Made by a program: the position numbers and the translations under genes. Shown piece by piece: positions 1 to 6,117 of a stretch of DNA of 12,674 nt. The number at the start of each line of letters is the position of its first letter. Position 1 is the stretch's first letter. The notes beneath the pieces are model-generated. The model worked only from the letters and a program-made list of their open reading frames with translations, made no database searches and was not told where the DNA came from. The DNA is from JAVJPJ01 sp040217295 (GTDB lineage Bacteria > Pseudomonadota > Alphaproteobacteria > Rhodobacterales > Rhodobacteraceae), in assembly GCA_964460185.1 (NCBI GenBank), contig CAYWTM010000101.1, positions 1 to 12,674 on the forward strand. Direction: 5' to 3'.

Positions 1-1625
1 CGGTCGATGCCCGCCGCACAGCCGCCATGGGGCGGTGCGCCGTACTGGAACGCGTTGACCATGCCGCCAAACCGTTTGCGGACTTCATCGGCGCCATACC
101 CCGCCAGTTCGAACGCCTTGAACATGATCTCGGGCTTGTGGTTCCGGATCGCACCCGACACCAGCTCATACCCGTTACAGGCCAGGTCGTACTGGTACCC
201 GAGCACGTCCAGCGGATCGCCCTGCAACGCCTCGATACCACCTTGCGGCATTGAAAACGGGTTATGGGAAAAATCGATCCTGCCGGTTTCGCCATCGGCC
301 TCGTACATCGGGAAATCCACGATCCAGGCAAAGGCAAAGCGGCTTTCGTCCACCAGCCCGAGCTCTTGCCCGATGGCCACGCGGGCGCGCCCTGCAATCG
401 CTTCGAATTCCGACGGTTTTCCGGCCAGGAAAAAGGCGGCATCGCCCGCCCCCAGGCCCAGTTGCAGGCGAATGGCCTCGGTCCGTTCGGGGCCGATGTT
501 CTTGGCCAGTGGGCCGGCGGCCTCAAGACCCTGATCGCCATGGCGCCAGAAGATGTACCCCATCCCCGGCAGGCCCTCTTTCTGGGCCCATGCGTTCATG
601 CGGTCACAGAACTTGCGGCTGCCCCCCGTGGGCGCGGGGATCGCGCGGATCTGGGTGCCCTCGCCCTCGAGGATCTTGGCAAAGATGGCAAAGCCACTGC
701 CTGCGAAATGCTCCGACACGACCTGCATCTTGATCGGATTGCGCAAATCGGGCTTGTCGGTGCCATACCATAGGGCCGCGTCGCGATAGGAAATGCGCGG
801 CCAGTGCTGATCGACGGTGCGGTTGTCGCCGAATTCTTCGAACAGGCCCTTGAGAACCGGCTCGATCGTGGCAAAGACGTCCTCTTGTTCGACAAAGCTC
901 ATTTCAAGGTCGAGCTGGTAGAAATCCGTGGGCGAACGGTCGGCGCGCGGATCTTCGTCGCGGAAACAGGGCGCGATCTGGAAATACTTGTCAAACCCCG
1001 ACACCATCAGCAACTGCTTGAACTGTTGCGGGGCCTGGGGGAGCGCATAGAACTTGCCCGGGTGCAGACGCGACGGCACCAGGAAATCGCGGGCGCCCTC
1101 GGGGCTGGAGGCGGTAATGATCGGGGTCTGGTATTCACGGAACCCGGTGTCCCACATGCGTTTGCGGATCGAGGCCACAACGTCGGATCGCAGCGTCATG
1201 GATCGCTGCATCGCCTCGCGCCGCAGGTCGAGATAGCGGTATTTCAGGCGGGTTTCCTCGGGGTATTCCTGATCGCCGAACACCTGCAGCGGCAGGTCGC
1301 CGTCGACGGCGCCCAGAACCTCCATGTCGCGGATGAAAACCTCGATCTCGCCGGTCGGAAGCTTTGGGTTCACCAGATCGGGATCGCGCGCCTTTACCGT
1401 GCCGTCGATGCGGATGCAGTATTCGGACCGCAGCTTTTCCACCTGGGCAAAGACCGGGCTGTCGGGGTCACACAAGATCTGCGTGATACCGTAATGGTCG
1501 CGCAGGTCGATGAAGATCACCCCGCCATGATCCCGCCGGCGGTGGACCCAACCCGACAGGCGAATGGTCTCGCCCACATTGGCGGCGGTCAGGGCGGCGC
1601 AGGTATGGCTGCGAAAGGCGTGCAT
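1..1625 (-). CDS. aspS: Aspartyl-tRNA synthetase (partial, C-terminus beyond left edge)
   Basis: Class II aminoacyl-tRNA synthetase that charges tRNA with aspartate in the cytoplasm. The minus frame is open from ATG at 1625 to the left edge: 541 full codons plus two bases. The N-terminal OB-fold anticodon-binding domain includes W26, RRRD (29-32), H33 and the FIDLRD stretch. Class II motif 2 is FRDED (221-225) followed by PRADR. Motif 3 is GIDR, with D541 at the edge, so about 50 residues (from memory of the bacterial family, ~590 aa) are missing. The start is supported by AAGGGA about 7 bases upstream and by an N-terminus (MHAFRSHTCAALTAANVGE) typical of Rhodobacterales AspRS. H33 in the RDHGG context matches, from memory, the non-discriminating enzymes that also charge tRNA-Asn. 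It is the last gene of a probable fdxE-FG-GAP-aspS run, 90 bases after its neighbour. No frameshift was seen. Identification is very secure. Confidence 0.97.
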   Translation of the reverse strand, partial: MHAFRSHTCAALTAANVGETIRLSGWVHRRRDHGGVIFIDLRDHYGITQILCDPDSPVFAQVEKLRSEYCIRIDGTVKARDPDLVNPKLPTGEIEVFIRDMEVLGAVDGDLPLQVFGDQEYPEETRLKYRYLDLRREAMQRSMTLRSDVVASIRKRMWDTGFREYQTPIITASSPEGARDFLVPSRLHPGKFYALPQAPQQFKQLLMVSGFDKYFQIAPCFRDEDPRADRSPTDFYQLDLEMSFVEQEDVFATIEPVLKGLFEEFGDNRTVDQHWPRISYRDAALWYGTDKPDLRNPIKMQVVSEHFAGSGFAIFAKILEGEGTQIRAIPAPTGGSRKFCDRMNAWAQKEGLPGMGYIFWRHGDQGLEAAGPLAKNIGPERTEAIRLQLGLGAGDAAFFLAGKPSEFEAIAGRARVAIGQELGLVDESRFAFAWIVDFPMYEADGETGRIDFSHNPFSMPQGGIEALQGDPLDVLGYQYDLACNGYELVSGAIRNHKPEIMFKAFELAGYGADEVRKRFGGMVNAFQYGAPPHGGCAAGID

Positions 1626-1715
1626 GGGGCTGTCCCTTTGGGTGTGATCTTGCGTCGCGCCGATACACCGCGCGGGCGGCGCGAAGTCAACCCCGGCAAA
1701 GGCGGATTGGCCGTC

Positions 1716-2525
1716 TCAGTCCGGGCAGGCCAGCGCGGCATTCAGGGCGCCGGCGGTCCAGGGGCCGATATCAAGGGCCGCAAGCCCCCCGTCGGGCAGC
1801 AGGCGCGTGGCGATGACGCGGGACCAGCCGGCGTCGGCGGTGACCATCTCGGGGCCCTGCCCGCAATCCCGGATACCGCCCGGAATCGTGGGATCGCCGA
1901 TGCGGTGATTGGTCAGACCACCGGCCGAAGCGACCTCGGCCAAATGCCCCTGCCCGGCCAGGCCACCAGGCACATAGCGCCAAACCCGCAAGGTGCGGGC
2001 CAGATGCGGGCGGTCGATATAGGCAATCTCGATCATGCCATCGCCATCCAGATCGCCGGCCCCGATCGGGGCCAGCCAGCGGTTGGATCGCCCGATATAG
2101 GGTGTGGCTGCAATCAGGGCCAACCCCTCCCCGTCGCCTGCATCCCCGTAGATCGCCAGTTGCGCGCCAAGATCGCGGTGGCTGCGCACCACGATCAGTT
2201 CTGCCGCGCCATCACCGTCCAGATCAAGCAATCTCGGCGCCACGTCTTCGAAGACATGCGCCTCGTCAAGACGAACATTCAGAACGGAGCAGCTGTTGGC
2301 GGCGGTGGGCGCCTCGGCCCAAAGCTCGGTCGCCTCGATGGCGTCACCCAGAACGCCATGGGCATAGCGCGTGGTAGGCCCGTCGAACCATGCGCGATAG
2401 ATGCCCGTGCCGCCATGTTCAACGATCGTCTCGGGCATCTCGCCTTGCGTGTGGACGGGCACGATACACGCCCAACCTGCGCCCGGCAAAGCCGTCATCG
2501 CCAGGGCAAGTATCGCGCCACGCAT
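1716..2525 (-). CDS. Exported FG-GAP/VCBS-repeat-like protein of unknown function
   Basis: A 269-residue protein. The N-terminus is a hydrophobic Sec-type signal (residues 1-19, ending GAGWA), and the mature chain would begin at C20. A lipobox is not convincing because -3 is G and -2 is W. Two calcium-loop-like motifs, DLDGDGAAEL (101-110) and DLDGDGMIEI (158-167), are the DxDGDG signature of FG-GAP/VCBS beta-propeller blades. C20, C79 and two cysteines near the C-terminus could form periplasmic disulfides. The ATG at 2525 lies only two bases after the fdxE stop codon (TGA-TC-ATG), so translation is probably coupled to the ferredoxin. The frame stays open upstream to 2735, but that part lies inside fdxE and is rejected in favour of the signal-peptide start. 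The gene is followed by aspS. No enzyme motif is visible. The export and propeller-like fold are inferences from the motifs; the role is unknown. Confidence 0.85.
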   Translation of the reverse strand: MRGAILALAMTALPGAGWACIVPVHTQGEMPETIVEHGGTGIYRAWFDGPTTRYAHGVLGDAIEATELWAEAPTAANSCSVLNVRLDEAHVFEDVAPRLLDLDGDGAAELIVVRSHRDLGAQLAIYGDAGDGEGLALIAATPYIGRSNRWLAPIGAGDLDGDGMIEIAYIDRPHLARTLRVWRYVPGGLAGQGHLAEVASAGGLTNHRIGDPTIPGGIRDCGQGPEMVTADAGWSRVIATRLLPDGGLAALDIGPWTAGALNAALACPD

Positions 2526-2527
2526 GA

Positions 2528-2851
2528 TCAGATCTGCTTTTCCGGCATCTGGACCACAAGACCGTCGAGCGCATCGCTGACCTTGAGCTGGCAGGTCAGC
2601 CGCGACCGCTCGGGGTTCGGTTCGTATGCGAATTCCAGCATGTCCTCTTCCATCGGGTCGATTTCGGGCAGTTTTCCGAACCAGTCGGGATGGACATAGA
2701 CATGGCAGGTGGAACAGGCGCAGGCGCCGCCGCAATCGGCCTCGATGCCGGGAATGTTGTTGTCGCGGGCGCCTTCCATCACGGTCAGGCCGTTGGCGAC
2801 ATCCACGACGTGTTCGGTTCCGTTGTGTTCGATATAGGTGATCTTGGCCAT
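2528..2851 (-). CDS. fdxE: 2Fe-2S ferredoxin, FdVI/adrenodoxin type
   Basis: A 107-residue soluble electron carrier of the adrenodoxin/putidaredoxin class. The cluster ligands are C40, C46, C49 and C87 (pattern C-x5-C-x2-C ... C), with an extra C44 inside the loop CGGACACSTCHVYV. The C-terminal stretch RLTCQLKVSDALDGLVV and the ending MPEKQI closely resemble, from memory, R. capsulatus ferredoxin VI (FdxE, 106 aa). The start at ATG 2851 is preferred over one eight codons upstream because it gives the family N-terminus MAKITYIEHNGT and has GGGGA about 5 bases upstream. This family supplies electrons for Fe-S assembly or to monooxygenases; no isc/suf or P450 gene is in the window to fix the partner. 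It is first in a run with the FG-GAP gene (2-base gap) and aspS, and is divergent from the LexA-controlled gene at 2971. Confidence 0.93.
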   Translation of the reverse strand: MAKITYIEHNGTEHVVDVANGLTVMEGARDNNIPGIEADCGGACACSTCHVYVHPDWFGKLPEIDPMEEDMLEFAYEPNPERSRLTCQLKVSDALDGLVVQMPEKQI

Positions 2852-2933
2852 GGGTCCCCGCGCAAGTGTTGGCAATGTGTCAGACGCCTAGGTAATACGG
2901 GGGGGCGGCGCTTTCCAGTCTGAATTGCCCGGC

Positions 2934-2977
2934 TTGCGCTGCACCGCAAATGTTCTATCTTTGTTCCATCATGGAAC
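2934..2977 (+). promoter_or_regulatory. LexA (SOS) operator overlapping a sigma70-like promoter
   Basis: GTTC at 2952-2955 and GTTC at 2963-2966 are separated by exactly seven bases, which is the alphaproteobacterial LexA box GTTC-N7-GTTC. A third half-site in inverted orientation, GAAC at 2974-2977, lies another seven bases on, so GTTCCATCATGGAAC (2963-2977) is a perfect 7-1-7 palindrome. A promoter fits the same spot: -35 TTGCGC (2934-2939), 16-base spacer, -10 TATCTT (2956-2961). The operator therefore covers the -10 and the start site, as expected for repression. Predicted transcription would begin around 2968, almost at the ATG at 2971. Confidence 0.75.
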
Positions 2978-3351
2978 CCGATATTCGCCCCCTTCAATGG
3001 CCCAGGCCGCCCGATTGCCTGCCCCATCACCTGCTGCATCTGCCGCCCGAAGGCGCGCGTGTGATGGTGGCGGGCCTGGTATTGGTGCGGCAGCGGCCCG
3101 GCACGGCCAAGGGGGTGATCTTCATCACGCTCGAGGATGAATACGGCGTGTGCAACGTGATCGTCTGGCAAAAGATCTACATGGCCTTTCGCCGTGCGGT
3201 GATCGCAGGGCGGTTGCTGCGGGTGACGGGGCGGTTGCAACGGCAATCGGGCGTGACCCATGTGGTGGCCGAACAGGTCGAGGATATCTCGGCCATGCTG
3301 GACGATCTGGTGCATCTGCACGAGCCTGTCCGCGCCGCCGATCAGCCATGA
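2971..3351 (+). CDS. Stand-alone OB-fold protein homologous to the C-terminus of error-prone polymerase DnaE2
   Basis: A 126-residue protein. Residues ~27-112 match the C-terminal OB-fold of DnaE2 (ImuC), with the family stretch VAGLVLVRQRPGTAKGVIF (33-51), then TLEDEYG (53-59), NVIVW (62-66), LLRVTGRLQR (82-91) and GVTHVVAEQVED (94-105). Full DnaE2 exceeds 1000 residues; the PHP, polymerase and helix-hairpin-helix parts are absent, and the upstream DNA is occupied by divergent fdxE. The reading frame has no stop or frameshift, so it may be a functional single-domain protein and not decaying debris. Residues 1-26 are not recognised. ATG 2971 is chosen because an alternative ATG at 2950 lies before the operator and -10. 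There is no Shine-Dalgarno, consistent with a leaderless mRNA. A LexA box overlies the promoter, so induction by DNA damage is expected. Possible roles are single-stranded DNA binding or modulation of mutasomes; both are inference. Confidence 0.75.
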   Translation: MEPDIRPLQWPRPPDCLPHHLLHLPPEGARVMVAGLVLVRQRPGTAKGVIFITLEDEYGVCNVIVWQKIYMAFRRAVIAGRLLRVTGRLQRQSGVTHVVAEQVEDISAMLDDLVHLHEPVRAADQP

Positions 3352-3431
3352 GCCACGTGCCGCTTTCCCGAAAGGGCAAAACCGGGTATCATATTGCCAA
3401 CGAAAAAACCGACCGCGCGAGCAGATCTTTC

Positions 3432-3986
3432 ATGCGCCATGTCACATTGATCGCCGGGCTCTTGGCCCTGGGCGCCTGCATGCCCGCAGGCGACAGGTCC
3501 GGCTTTGCCATGCCGATCCTGACGCAGGAAAGCCCGATCCAGATCAGCCGGGGCACCGGGCCGCCCAACGCGGACCCGAACGCGTGTTACGGGCGTGAAA
3601 CCACGCCCGCCCTGGTCGAGACAGTGACCGAACAGGTGATGCTGCAACCGCCCCAGATCGCAAGCGACGGGCGGGTTTTGGAACCTGCAGTGTTCATGAC
3701 CGAAACCCAGCAGCGTATTGTCAGGGAACGACGCGAGTTGTGGTTCGAAACACCCTGCCAGACCGATCACGACCCTGACTTCATCGCCTCGCTGCAACGT
3801 GCGCTTGCCGTGCGCGGCCATTATTCGGGCCCGGTGACGGGTGTGATGGACCGGCGCACGGCACGCGCCGTGCGCGACTACCAGGCGCCCCAGGGGCTCG
3901 ACAGCGGGGTCCTTTCGCTGGCGGCCGCGCGGCAACTGGGCCTGTCCATCTGGGATCCGGAACTGGCCGCACGTGGCGGCGGCTGA
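3432..3986 (+). CDS. Lipoprotein with peptidoglycan-binding-like domain
   Basis: A 184-residue predicted lipoprotein. A short signal sequence (MRHVTLIAGLLALGAC) ends in lipobox LGAC with C16 as the lipidated residue. Residues ~115-170 (DFIASLQRALAVRGHYSGPV, then GVMDRRTARAVRDYQ) resemble the PG_binding_1 fold, where a helix, a G-x-Y-x-G-P-x-[TD]-G turn and a TxxAVxxYQ helix recur. It probably sits in the envelope and contacts the cell wall. The ATG at 3432 is preferred; an in-frame ATG at 3348 overlaps the preceding stop as ATGA but would bury the signal peptide behind 28 residues. No strong Shine-Dalgarno precedes 3432. A weak -10-like TATCAT lies at 3387-3392. It may instead be read through from the SOS promoter at 2934-2966, because only 80 bases separate the two genes. 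The middle (residues ~50-110, C52 and C109) is unrecognised. Confidence 0.8.
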   Translation: MRHVTLIAGLLALGACMPAGDRSGFAMPILTQESPIQISRGTGPPNADPNACYGRETTPALVETVTEQVMLQPPQIASDGRVLEPAVFMTETQQRIVRERRELWFETPCQTDHDPDFIASLQRALAVRGHYSGPVTGVMDRRTARAVRDYQAPQGLDSGVLSLAAARQLGLSIWDPELAARGGG

Positions 3987-4005
3987 ATGTGCCGGACCTT
4001 GGCAC

Positions 4006-4033
4006 AAAAAAGCCCCGGCTTTCCAGCCGGGGC
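4006..4033 (-). terminator. Rho-independent terminator of the Do protease gene
   Basis: On the minus strand a perfect 9-base-pair stem, GCCCCGGCT with AGCCGGGGC (4012-4020 and 4025-4033), closes a four-base loop and is followed by six T residues (A-tract at 4006-4011 on the plus strand). It begins 24 bases after the protease stop codon. On the plus strand the stem is followed only by GTTATTGG, so termination of the convergent lipoprotein gene (ends 3986) would be weaker. Confidence 0.9.
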
Positions 4034-4057
4034 GTTATTGGCATCATGCGAAAGCTT

Positions 4058-5581
4058 CTATTCCTCTTCGAGGCTCAAAGCCACGAACCGGGGGTTGCCG
4101 CCACGACGGATCAGCAAAAGGATGCTCTTTTGCCCGTTCTCGATCGCGGTATCCACACGGGTCTGAAATCCCTCCACATCGCTGACCGGTTGCTGGCCGA
4201 CCTCGGTGATCACATCGCCGGGCTGAAGGCCTTTGGATGCGGCATCCGACATCGGATCGACTGCTTCGATCACAAGACCGCCGGTAACGTTCTGCGAGTC
4301 CAGGCGTTCACGAAGGTCGTCCGTCAGCGGGACAAGATCCATACCCAGAACCGAAGCCGAGGGTGTCGGGATCGGCGTGCCGTCAGGCGTGGTGGGGGTG
4401 GCCCCTTCAGCGGTTTCACGACGACCCAGCGTGATGCGCAAGGTCTGGGTTTCGCCATCGCGGAACACCACGACACGCACCGTTTCACCCACGTTGGATT
4501 CCCCGACGATACGGACCAGTTCGCGCGTATCATCCACGTCTTCGCCCGCGAAGCTGAGGATGACGTCGCCAACCTCCATGCCGCCCTCAAGCGCCGGGCC
4601 TTCGGGAACATCGGTGACGAGAGCGCCGCGAGCCTCGGACAGTTCAAGGCCCTCAGCGATGTCGGCACTCACGTCCTGGATGCGCACACCCAGCCATCCG
4701 CGGCGAGTTTCGCCGAATTCGCGCAACTGGGCGACCACGTTGGTGACCACATTCGACGACATGGCGAAACCGATGCCGATCGATCCACCCGTCGGCGACA
4801 AGATGGCGGTGTTCACGCCGATGACCTCACCGTCGAGGTTGAACAACGGCCCGCCCGAGTTTCCGCGGTTGATGGCGGCGTCGGTCTGGATGTAGTCGTC
4901 ATAGGTGCCCGACAGGGCCCTTCCGCTCGCTGATACGATGCCGACCGAAACCGAAAAGCCCTGGCCAAGCGGATTGCCCATGGCCATGACCCAATCGCCC
5001 ACCCGCATGCTTTCGCTGTCGCCAAAAGGCACGAAGGGCAGCGGCTGTTCCGCGTCGACCTTGAGAAGGGCGATGTCGGTGTTCGGGTCGGTGCCGATCA
5101 GTTCGGCCTCAAGCTCGAAGCCGGCCCGGAATTCGATGATGATTTCGTCAGCGCCTTCGATAACGTGGTTGTTGGTGACGATGTAGCCGTCCTCGGAGAT
5201 CACGAAGCCCGAGCCGAGCGCCTGGCTGCGCCGAGGGCCGCGTTCGGGGTTCTGGCGCTCCATGAAGTCGTTGAAGAAGTCCTCGAGCGGGGATCCCTCG
5301 GGCACCACGGGCCCGGGGCCTTCACGTCCCGCGACAATGGCGGAGGTGGTGATATTCACCACCGCATCGCCCACCTGGTCAACCAGATCGGCAAAAGTTG
5401 CGGGCGGGGCCGATTGCGCGCGCGCGGGCGCGGTGGCGGCCACGGCGGCCAGCATCACCATGATTGCGATCAAGAGCGCGATGGTGGCACGATAAAGCGG
5501 CGCGACCGCGTCCGACCTGACAGCAACCCTGGCACGGGCATTGCTGTTCGGATTTTTGTATTGGGCCTGTTGGATCGTCAC
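4058..5581 (-). CDS. degP: Do-family periplasmic serine endoprotease (HtrA/DegP/DegQ)
   Basis: A 507-residue trypsin-fold protease/chaperone that removes misfolded envelope proteins. A hydrophobic signal (about residues 30-55) ends APARA before QSAPP, so the mature enzyme is periplasmic. The catalytic triad is H139 (TNNHV), D169 (PNTDIALLKVD) and S242 (NRGNSGGPLF). PDZ1 spans ~296-387 (RRGWLGVRIQDV onward) and PDZ2 ~411-505 (VLGMDLVPL onward, QPGDVITEV). A Thr/Pro-rich linker, TPTTPDGTPIPTPS, joins them at 395-408. The start is GTG 5581, placed by AGGAGG seven bases upstream; an in-frame TTG at 5599 lies upstream of that ribosome-binding site and is rejected. The signal is preceded by a long N-region of about 29 residues. 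It lies 323 bases downstream of the DUF2065 gene and ends the hfl cluster with a strong terminator. DegP versus DegQ cannot be settled from sequence alone; the symbol stands for the family. Confidence 0.95.
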   Translation of the reverse strand: MTIQQAQYKNPNSNARARVAVRSDAVAPLYRATIALLIAIMVMLAAVAATAPARAQSAPPATFADLVDQVGDAVVNITTSAIVAGREGPGPVVPEGSPLEDFFNDFMERQNPERGPRRSQALGSGFVISEDGYIVTNNHVIEGADEIIIEFRAGFELEAELIGTDPNTDIALLKVDAEQPLPFVPFGDSESMRVGDWVMAMGNPLGQGFSVSVGIVSASGRALSGTYDDYIQTDAAINRGNSGGPLFNLDGEVIGVNTAILSPTGGSIGIGFAMSSNVVTNVVAQLREFGETRRGWLGVRIQDVSADIAEGLELSEARGALVTDVPEGPALEGGMEVGDVILSFAGEDVDDTRELVRIVGESNVGETVRVVVFRDGETQTLRITLGRRETAEGATPTTPDGTPIPTPSASVLGMDLVPLTDDLRERLDSQNVTGGLVIEAVDPMSDAASKGLQPGDVITEVGQQPVSDVEGFQTRVDTAIENGQKSILLLIRRGGNPRFVALSLEEE

Positions 5582-5585
5582 GAAC

Positions 5586-5594
5586 TTTCCTCCT
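5586..5594 (-). promoter_or_regulatory. Shine-Dalgarno site fixing the protease start
   Basis: The minus strand reads AGGAGGAAA, with AGGAGG (5594-5589) seven bases before GTG 5581. This near-perfect anti-16S match decides the GTG start over the in-frame TTG at 5599, which overlaps the region upstream of it. Confidence 0.85.
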
Positions 5595-5878
5595 GTCAAG
5601 CCATCCGGGCAGCGTGTTCGACGCCGCCCCCCTGCAATATGATATTTGCCCGTTGTGGCCGTGGATCAATCCCTGCCCCTGCGGCAAAGCATGCAATGGG
5701 TTCACATCGCCGTGACAAGGCGCGGCCAAACGGAAGAATTCGAGGGCCAAGGTTTGCACGCCGAACGAAGAAATCAAAGGGGGGAAATCCCGTGCCCAGC
5801 ACACCGGCCGCGCCGATTTCGCGGGCGGACCGGGCGTTGCGGGGCAAAGCCCGCCAGCCCCGTGGCCGTGGCGTACGG

Positions 5879-5898
5879 CCCGGCCTTTTCCAGCCGGG
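5879..5898 (-). terminator. Possible weak hairpin terminator or attenuator after DUF2065
   Basis: On the minus strand CCCGGC pairs with GCCGGG around an eight-base loop, starting seven bases after the DUF2065 stop codon. There is no following T-tract, so it is not a canonical intrinsic terminator. It could be a 3'-end processing or stabilising structure, or chance in GC-rich DNA. Confidence 0.25.
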
Positions 5899-5904
5899 TC
5901 AGGC

Positions 5905-6105
5905 CTAAAGCGCGCCCGCGCTGAGCGCCCATGAAATCAGGACCGCGCCGACCGCGACCGCCGCCAGGCCGATCAAACGGCGGGTTTCGAGCGGGATCTG
6001 GTTCATCAGCCGCAAGAGGTCGTCCAAACGTGAAGGGGCCAGTGCGAACACCAGCCCCTCGATCACCAGAACCATGCCGAGACCCAGAATGAGGATCAGG
6101 CCCAT
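5905..6105 (-). CDS. DUF2065 family small inner-membrane protein
   Basis: A 66-residue peptide with two hydrophobic helices: residues ~2-22 (ILILGLGMVLVIEGLVFALAP) and ~45-63 (IGLAAVAVGAVLISWAL). A short polar loop with RLDDLLRLMNQIP lies between them. This layout and its position directly after hflC match DUF2065 (E. coli YjeT, likewise next to hflC; from memory). It is separated from hflC by 12 bases, and its ribosome site AAGGA overlaps the hflC stop codon (TAAGGA), so translation is probably coupled. Association with the HflKC-FtsH complex is inferred from linkage only; the biochemical function of the family is not known to me. Confidence 0.88.
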   Translation of the reverse strand: MGLILILGLGMVLVIEGLVFALAPSRLDDLLRLMNQIPLETRRLIGLAAVAVGAVLISWALSAGAL

Positions 6106-6117
6106 ATCCGGTTGTCC

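Larger units (their letters stand above)
5582..5904. other. 323-base intergenic region between the Do protease and DUF2065 genes
   Basis: No convincing gene is present. On the minus strand a possible protease promoter has -35-like TTGATC (5669-5664) and TATCAT/AATATC hexamers around 5646-5638, with imperfect spacing, so it is weak. Two hairpins lie near the right end: GCGGG/CCCGC at 5839-5854, and CCCGGC/GCCGGG at 5879-5898 with an eight-base loop, just after the DUF2065 stop. The second could attenuate or stabilise the hflKC message but lacks a T-tract. On the plus strand a 38-codon ORF (GTG 5792 to TAA 5908) follows a G-rich ribosome-site-like run; it is not called as a gene. The size of the gap suggests that the protease has its own promoter. 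Confidence 0.5.

Noticed and set aside
804..2699. 631-codon plus-strand open frame
   Set aside because: It lies antisense to aspS, the FG-GAP gene and part of fdxE, has no recognisable motif, and reflects third-position GC bias of the true minus-strand genes.
2526..2735. 70-codon upstream extension of the FG-GAP gene
   Set aside because: It lies wholly within fdxE in another frame and would hide the signal peptide.
3342..4007. 221-codon minus-strand frame opposite the lipoprotein gene
   Set aside because: No family features; the plus strand has a signal peptide, lipobox and peptidoglycan-binding-like motif in the correct frame.
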